Assembly (NCBI GenBank): GCA_045540695.1
Contig: JAZQHR010000103.1
Location: 8,104-72,103, forward strand
DNA length: 64,000 nucleotides
Source: JAZQHR01 sp045540695
GTDB lineage: Bacteria; Bacillota; Clostridia; UMGS1810
Reading direction: 5' to 3'
Below the pieces are notes generated by a model. It did no database searches, was not told the DNA's origin, and worked only from the letters and a program-made list of their open reading frames with translations. Position 1 is the stretch's first letter; the number at the start of each line of letters is the position of its first letter. Position numbers and translations under genes: made by a program. Shown piece after piece: positions 59,186 through 64,000 of this stretch.

Positions 59186-60219
59186 AGCACATCCTCCACA
59201 TTTTTGGTAGAAATGAGAAAATTATATATTGCATCAACCGTTGAAATTACATCATCTACACTTAATGTTTCAATGCATGTATGCATATATCTCAAAGGAA
59301 TTGAAAATAACACAGTTGGAACACCATTTTTAGCTACTTGAACAGACCACGCGTCTGTTCCTGTGTGGCCACCTTCTACATCAACGGTATATTTTATATT
59401 ATTTTTATCTAATATTTTAATAAGGTTATCACACAAAATTGGATGAATGTTAGGACCTTTTGTAATTATTGTACCATCACCTAGCTTATAAGTGTCTTTT
59501 GATGCGTCCGGTGAATCGCCATGGCATACATCTATAACAATTGCAACATCAGGATCTATGCCATAAGTTACTGTCTTACTGCCACGACATCCTACTTCTT
59601 CTTGAGTAGCCGCTACACAGTACAAATCAAAGCTTAACGTTGTGTTTTTTAATTTTTCTAATATTTCAAGTATCGCAGCTACAGATGTTCTATCATCCTG
59701 ACATTTTGTGCTAATTCGATTGTTTAGAAGCATATTTGTCTGATTATTTACAGTTATAACATCGCCTATTTCAACACTTTTTTCGAGTTCTTTTTTACTC
59801 ATGCAGCAATCTATATACAGCTTATCTATTTCAACTGCCTTACCCATATCCTCATCAGATAAAATATGCGGCGGTGTAGCACCTATAACGCCAAATATAT
59901 CTTTTTTTCCATGCACTATGACTTCTTTTGACAATAAAGTTCTTGGATCAACACCACCAATCGGAACAAATTTAATAAAACCATTATCATCAATTTCATT
60001 AACCATAAATCCAATTTCGTCAATATGTGCTTCAATCATTATTCTTTTGGCATTTGATTTTCCGCATTTCTTTATCGCTACGAGATTTCCAAGGCTATCA
60101 GTATAGCTTTCGTCACAATATTCATCTAGCATTTCCTTTACCACCGACGAAGCTTTGTCTTCGTAACCGGAAACTCCTGTCAAATTTGAAAGCATTTTTA
60201 TATTCTCAATCAAACTCAT
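59179..60219 (-). CDS. M42-family metallo-aminopeptidase (first of three)
   Basis: A 346-residue relative. EAHIDEIG, CQDDRTSV, ATQEEVGCRG, DVCHGD and SIPLRYMHTCIETL carry the metal ligands. ATG 60219 is chosen with GAGGTG upstream; an in-frame TTG at 60231 overlaps that site. It is transcribed from the murD direction. Confidence 0.92.
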   Translation of the reverse strand: MSLIENIKMLSNLTGVSGYEDKASSVVKEMLDEYCDESYTDSLGNLVAIKKCGKSNAKRIMIEAHIDEIGFMVNEIDDNGFIKFVPIGGVDPRTLLSKEVIVHGKKDIFGVIGATPPHILSDEDMGKAVEIDKLYIDCCMSKKELEKSVEIGDVITVNNQTNMLLNNRISTKCQDDRTSVAAILEILEKLKNTTLSFDLYCVAATQEEVGCRGSKTVTYGIDPDVAIVIDVCHGDSPDASKDTYKLGDGTIITKGPNIHPILCDNLIKILDKNNIKYTVDVEGGHTGTDAWSVQVAKNGVPTVLFSIPLRYMHTCIETLSVDDVISTVDAIYNFLISTKNVEDVLC

Positions 60220-60227
60220 AATACACC

Positions 60228-61616
60228 TCAAAATGAATTTACTATAGCTTTAAATTTATTTCCTCTCTCTTCAAAGTTTTTAAATAAATCAAAGCTTGCA
60301 CATGCAGGAGAAAGAAGTACTATATCTCCTTCTCTTCCAAGAGTAGCAGCAGCTTTAACAGCAAATTCAAAATCTTTTGCCATTACTATTGGCAATTTTT
60401 CTTCATATTCTCCGTATGCAGATTCAATTTCTCTTTTTAATTTATTTGCAGTCGCACCTACCAAAACAATAGCTTTTACATGCTCTTTAATAACTTTTCC
60501 AAATCCGTCAAACGAAATATTTTTATCATATCCTCCGGCAATCAAAATTACTTTTTGATCATAAGATTTAAGTCCGGCAGTAGTACGTGTAGGGGTACTT
60601 GCAATGGAATCATTATAGTATTTAACGCCATTTACTTCACGAACAAATTCAAGTCGGTGTGCAACTCCTGTGAAGTTTTTCGCAACCTTCTTTATAGCAA
60701 ATTCGTCAACTATTCCATACACCGCAGAAATAGCTGTTATATAGTTTTCTACGTTGTGGTCACCAGGCAGAATAATATCACTTTTATCCATTATATAAGT
60801 GTCATTAAAGTAAATCTTATTACCTGATAAATACGCACCATTTGTTTTATTTTTACTGCTAAATTTAACTACGCTTCCATTAGCTTCATTCTCAAATGAA
60901 TTTGTAATATCATTTTCAGCATTTATAATAAGCTTTGAATCAGAATTTTGATATTTAAAGATGTTTTTCTTTGAATCAACGTATTCCTCCATCGACTTAT
61001 GCCAATCAAGATGATTTGGGGTAATATTAGTTATTACAGATATATCCGGACTGTGAGTTAGGTCAAAAAGCTGAAAACTGCTTAGCTCTGCCACAACAAT
61101 GTCATCAGAGTGTGTCTTTTCCAAAAGACCCATTAGAGGTGTGCCAATATTTCCACCTACAAAGCACGATTTACCTCCTGCTTTTAGCATTTCATATATA
61201 AGTGTAGTTGTAGTTGTTTTACCATCACTACCTGTTATACCTATTATTTTACAATTACATGCATCAAAAAATAGCTTAACTTCACTAGTTATAATAACGC
61301 CATTTTCTTTTTCAGCTTCGATTTTTGGGTGGTCACATCGTATTCCAGGTGAAATAACCAGCATATCATTTCCGCTAAGGTAGTCAAGATAGTCTTCACC
61401 AAGGAATATCTTTTTACATTTTTTTGATATATTCTCGTAAGAATTATTATCAAATTTCTCCCTATCGCGTTTATCATAAGCTGTAATTATAGCACCGTTT
61501 TCGTAAAATAAATCCAAAATAGGCAGGTTACTTACACCAAGTCCAACTATACCTATTTTTTTACCTATAACATAATTTTTTAAAAGTTCATAATTTGGAT
61601 TAATAATGTCAATCAC
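60228..61616 (-). CDS. murD: UDP-N-acetylmuramoylalanine--D-glutamate ligase
   Basis: A 462-residue Mur ligase that adds D-Glu to UDP-MurNAc-Ala. ATP loop GITGSDGKTTTTTLIYEML, LSSFQLFDL, NHLDWHKSMEEY and GVAHRLEFV and YYNDSIASTPTRT are conserved. The likely start is GTG 61616. Three M42 genes follow on the same strand within 10 nt, an unusual neighbour set for murD. Confidence 0.95.
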   Translation of the reverse strand: MIDIINPNYELLKNYVIGKKIGIVGLGVSNLPILDLFYENGAIITAYDKRDREKFDNNSYENISKKCKKIFLGEDYLDYLSGNDMLVISPGIRCDHPKIEAEKENGVIITSEVKLFFDACNCKIIGITGSDGKTTTTTLIYEMLKAGGKSCFVGGNIGTPLMGLLEKTHSDDIVVAELSSFQLFDLTHSPDISVITNITPNHLDWHKSMEEYVDSKKNIFKYQNSDSKLIINAENDITNSFENEANGSVVKFSSKNKTNGAYLSGNKIYFNDTYIMDKSDIILPGDHNVENYITAISAVYGIVDEFAIKKVAKNFTGVAHRLEFVREVNGVKYYNDSIASTPTRTTAGLKSYDQKVILIAGGYDKNISFDGFGKVIKEHVKAIVLVGATANKLKREIESAYGEYEEKLPIVMAKDFEFAVKAAATLGREGDIVLLSPACASFDLFKNFEERGNKFKAIVNSF

Positions 61617-61636
61617 CCCATTAATTTAATATATAC

Positions 61637-61667
61637 ATAAAAAAAGTCAAACCAAAATGTTTGACTT
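61637..61667 (-). terminator. Rho-independent terminator of the 6S-like RNA
   Basis: Read on the minus strand, AAGTCAAAC and GTTTGACTT form a stem (61667-61644) followed by a T run. The sequence at 61639-61645 is the T tract complement. Confidence 0.9.
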
Positions 61668-61888
61668 ATATTTTATAGTTATATTCCCGCCGAGCCGTAT
61701 AACGGCATACTTTTAACCTGCTCACGCAGGTGGATTCCGCCTGCTTGCTTAAAAGTTCCCTTGTCAAAGCATGGTCTACTGCCACAAGCAGAGATTAGGA
61801 TTCCTTAATAGATGTGTTGGTTAAAATATACCTGATTAACACGCACACGGCAGGAAATATCAAATTCTAGCTATAAGCCAGATGGCTA
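61640..61888 (-). ncRNA. ssrS: probable 6S RNA (SsrS)
   Basis: A non-coding transcription unit of about 250 nt fills the gap between the DUF1292 gene and murD. On the minus strand it has its own promoter and terminator. The closing stem pairs CCTGCCG near the 5' end with CGGCGGG near the 3' end. GCCGTtatACGGC and CCTGCgtgaGCAGG form 3'-side hairpins, and an ACTTTTAA/TTAAAAGT pair brackets the latter. The long rod with the GTGTGCGTG element beside the closing stem fits 6S RNA, which binds housekeeping RNA polymerase. No family search was run; the identity is inferred. Confidence 0.6.
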
Positions 61889-61894
61889 TAGTAT

Positions 61895-61924
61895 ATTATA
61901 ACATATTATAATTCATTTTTTCAA
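61895..61924 (-). promoter_or_regulatory. promoter of the 6S-like RNA
   Basis: On the minus strand TTGAAA (61924-61919), 18 bp, TATAAT (61900-61895). The RNA is expected to start near 61888. Confidence 0.7.
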
Positions 61925-61939
61925 GCATTATGCATGAAT

Positions 61940-62209
61940 TTAATCTAAAAAATCAAATTCATCCTTCATACGATCTCTGAATGTTGCAAATACCTCATCA
62001 AGCTCAGCATCATCCTCGATGTATACAAGAATATCTTCACCGGAAGATTCTGATTCTATTCTCATTAAAAGAACCTCAGATTCATACTCATCATCAGGTG
62101 GAAGTAACGCAACATAGTCGCTTCCGTTTAGTTCAAATGAATCAACAAGCTCAAATTGAACATCGTTTCCATCTTCATCCTGAAATGTTAAAATATTTTT
62201 TTCGTCCAT
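61940..62209 (-). CDS. DUF1292 (YrzB-like) acidic protein
   Basis: An 89-residue, strongly acidic protein. ILTFQDEDGNDVQFELVDSFELNG is the DUF1292 opening, and DDAELDEVFATFRDRM the end. In Firmicutes it lies next to ruvX (yqgF) and alaS. The function is unknown. It lies 12 nt after ruvX. Confidence 0.9.
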   Translation of the reverse strand: MDEKNILTFQDEDGNDVQFELVDSFELNGSDYVALLPPDDEYESEVLLMRIESESSGEDILVYIEDDAELDEVFATFRDRMKDEFDFLD

Positions 62210-62221
62210 TTTATTTCTCCT

Positions 62222-62632
62222 CTATATTGAATTTATATAACTATCTAATATAATCGACGCAGCAACGGTGTCTATTACGTCTTTTCTCTTTTTTCCACGT
62301 GTGTTTGTTTCGTTAAGTACTCTGGTTGCCTGAACAGTAGATAAACGCTCATCCCAAAGCACAAACTCCATTTCAGGGTGTATTGATTTAAGGTCTGAGA
62401 CAAATTTCTTACTTAACTCTCCCCTCTCACCAATACTTCCATCCATATTTTTAGGTAGTCCAACGATTATTTTGGCAGGTTTATATTCATTTATTATCTG
62501 CGAAATTCTATCTACCATTTTATTATAAACCTTATTTGGCACAGTTTCAAGACCTTGAGCGGTAATTCCAAGAGCATCAGTTATGGCCACTCCTACTCTT
62601 GAATCACCATAATCTATTCCCATATATCTCAT
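62222..62632 (-). CDS. ruvX: YqgF/RuvX-type RNase H-fold protein
   Basis: A 136-residue RNase H-like protein. MGIDYGDSRVGVAITD, IIVGLPKNMDGS and LWDERLSTVQATRVL contain the acidic residues. Members are implicated in 16S rRNA 5' processing. Short spacing on both sides suggests an operon with DUF1292 and the CsaB-like gene. Confidence 0.93.
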   Translation of the reverse strand: MRYMGIDYGDSRVGVAITDALGITAQGLETVPNKVYNKMVDRISQIINEYKPAKIIVGLPKNMDGSIGERGELSKKFVSDLKSIHPEMEFVLWDERLSTVQATRVLNETNTRGKKRKDVIDTVAASIILDSYINSI

Positions 62633-62641
62633 ATATATCTC

Positions 62642-64000
62642 CTATGAATCAAGTAATTTTATTGCTATTTCAGCATTTTCCATTGCTTTTTCTTTTAATT
62701 GAAGCGCTACATCATCAAGTTCTTTTGATAATAATTCTTTATTTTTATAACAATATGCAAATTTTTCATAAAATTCATTGCTATCCACTTCATCAACAGG
62801 TACATAATATGGCTGATTTGTATAATCTAAAAAACTTTTTACTTTTGGATCGTAAATAAGACCAATCGTTGGAACAGCCGCACAAGCAGAATAAATAAGC
62901 GCATGAAGTCTCATACCTATTACTAAATCACTTTTTTTCATAATGCCTATAAGTATGTCAGCATTAACCTGTTTATCAATTATATAGCAATTTAAACCGA
63001 TATTTTCGGCAATCTTTTTAGAATAAATATAGTCGTTTGGATATTGCATTGGAATAAACAATAGTTTAACATTATATTTTTCTATAATATTCTTAAATGA
63101 CTTAGTAAACTTTTCTTCGAGTGCTTTTCCGGATTTATTCCACTGACGAACTGATACACATATAAACTTTTCGTTATTATTAATTCCAAATCGTTCTAAA
63201 ACATCATCTACATCATTTTGAAAATCTAATGTAAATGCCGGGTCAGCAGTAATTAACACATTTTTATTTACAACATTCATTTCATTAAGTGTTTCAAGTG
63301 ATCCATCTTCTCGAAGTGTTATAATATCAGCATCTTTTAAAGTTTTTCTTACTAATTTTTTATTGAAGTTTCTGTTTACTGGACCTATTCCATTTGCATA
63401 AACCATGGTTTTTAAATTATTTTTAAGCGCATATTTAAAAATCATAAGATAATAGTAAAGCGACTTAGAACTAGTGACGTCCTGAATAAGACTACCACCA
63501 CCATTAATAAACACTTTAGTTTTTTTCATTGTTTTAATAATTTTAAGTAAATTAAACCTACTTATTGCATCAACATTATATATTTTTTTAGTTTCTGAAG
63601 GTGTTTTAGACAGTACAACTATTCTTACATTACTGTCCAATGATTTAATGCTAGAAATCATTGCCATAAGTAGTGAATCATCACCACTATTCTTAAATCC
63701 GTAGTATCCCGAAATCATAAAATCATAGCAATTTCTATGTTCCTCGAGCATTTTATCATACATAAATAAATTATCGGAAACCATTTTATTTAGTGAGTAA
63801 TGTGTATCAACTATGTTCTTTCCAAATAACTTTAACTCTTTTTTTTGGCTGTCATCTAAATCAAAAACCCCTATTATATCTTCATATAATTTTTCTGCTG
63901 AAATATCTCCATGACCTCTGCAAGTGAAATTCGTATCAATACATGCTTCAAGATTATCTTCATTAAACAATCCTATATAACCATAATTACCGCCTAAAAT
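62642..64000 (-). CDS. csaB: CsaB-like polysaccharide pyruvyl transferase, 5' end outside the window
   Basis: At least 453 residues; the frame is open to the window edge, so the annotated start at 63970 is only the first in-frame TTG. From about residue 85 the pyruvyl transferase domain is clear: YYGFKNSGDDSLLMAM, INGGGSLIQDVTSSKSLYYYL, YANGIGPVN, TLREDGSLE, DPAFTLDF, VSVRQWN and IGMRLHALIYSACAAVP. CsaB transfers pyruvate to wall polysaccharide so SLH domains can bind. The first 110 or so residues have no match I can place. The prophage protease here carries an SLH repeat. Confidence 0.85.
   Translation of the reverse strand: MLGGNYGYIGLFNEDNLEACIDTNFTCRGHGDISAEKLYEDIIGVFDLDDSQKKELKLFGKNIVDTHYSLNKMVSDNLFMYDKMLEEHRNCYDFMISGYYGFKNSGDDSLLMAMISSIKSLDSNVRIVVLSKTPSETKKIYNVDAISRFNLLKIIKTMKKTKVFINGGGSLIQDVTSSKSLYYYLMIFKYALKNNLKTMVYANGIGPVNRNFNKKLVRKTLKDADIITLREDGSLETLNEMNVVNKNVLITADPAFTLDFQNDVDDVLERFGINNNEKFICVSVRQWNKSGKALEEKFTKSFKNIIEKYNVKLLFIPMQYPNDYIYSKKIAENIGLNCYIIDKQVNADILIGIMKKSDLVIGMRLHALIYSACAAVPTIGLIYDPKVKSFLDYTNQPYYVPVDEVDSNEFYEKFAYCYKNKELLSKELDDVALQLKEKAMENAEIAIKLLDS

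Noticed and set aside
1..64000. CRISPR arrays and rRNA genes
   Set aside because: No regularly spaced direct repeats and no rRNA-like stretches were found on either strand.

Overview
The window comes from a low-GC, endospore-forming Firmicute of the class Clostridia. The evidence is the AT-rich sequence, strong Shine-Dalgarno sites with many TTG starts, complete spoIIA and spoIIIA operons, hprK, whiA, Asp23 and a DUF1292 protein, and an anaerobic (class III) ribonucleotide reductase. I cannot name the genus.

Region 1 (1-13183) is the integrase-proximal end of an integrated prophage or phage-like element. It holds the 3' part of a TnpB gene and a run of small genes, many encoding zinc ribbons. 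It also has a 3D-domain protein, a zinc ribbon fused to an HPr/Crh-like domain, and a papain-like protease gene with an SLH domain broken by one frameshift. A dense nucleotide-metabolism block follows: ThyX-like, DUF1599, a dNMP-kinase-like protein, a nucleoside deoxyribosyltransferase-like protein, NrdH-like, NrdD, NrdG, a miniature ferredoxin:thioredoxin-reductase-like protein and dUTPase. An excisionase-like protein and a tyrosine integrase complete it. The element ends in the 3' part of a tRNA-Ser(GGA) gene starting at the anticodon loop (13125-13183), so the integration site is visible; structural genes would lie upstream of the window.

Region 2 (13.2-21.3 kb) is metabolic. Two unrelated enzymes, L-serine dehydratase and a phosphoglucosamine-mutase-like enzyme, each carry an N-terminal Cro/CI-type DNA-binding domain. 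Similar 15-bp palindromes lie upstream of both. Between and beside them are a CapA-like protein, an M20 amidohydrolase, a hexapeptide-repeat (GlmU-like) protein and an imidazolonepropionase-like amidohydrolase.

Region 3 (21.3-35.3 kb) holds diaminopimelate dehydrogenase, then hprK-PHP-glcK-murB-whiA, a TIM-barrel protein, mtrB (TRAP), pfkA, pyk, valS and folC. It covers cell wall precursors, carbon control and lower glycolysis.

Region 4 (35.3-46.4 kb) is largely sporulation. It has spoIIAA-spoIIAB-sigF behind a sigma-H-type promoter, a tyrosine-kinase/phosphatase polysaccharide control module, trmK-yqfO, the RNase P RNA gene, a second dUTPase and spoIIIAA-AH. Region 5 (46.4-57.1 kb) is asp23-nusB-xseA-xseB-ispA-dxs-tlyA followed by radC, a DUF2156 protein, a DJ-1 family protein, 5-formyl-THF cyclo-ligase, a CPBP protease and a Xer-type recombinase. 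Region 6 (57.1-64 kb, minus strand) holds three tandem M42 peptidases, murD, a probable 6S RNA, DUF1292, ruvX and a CsaB-like pyruvyltransferase that runs off the window.
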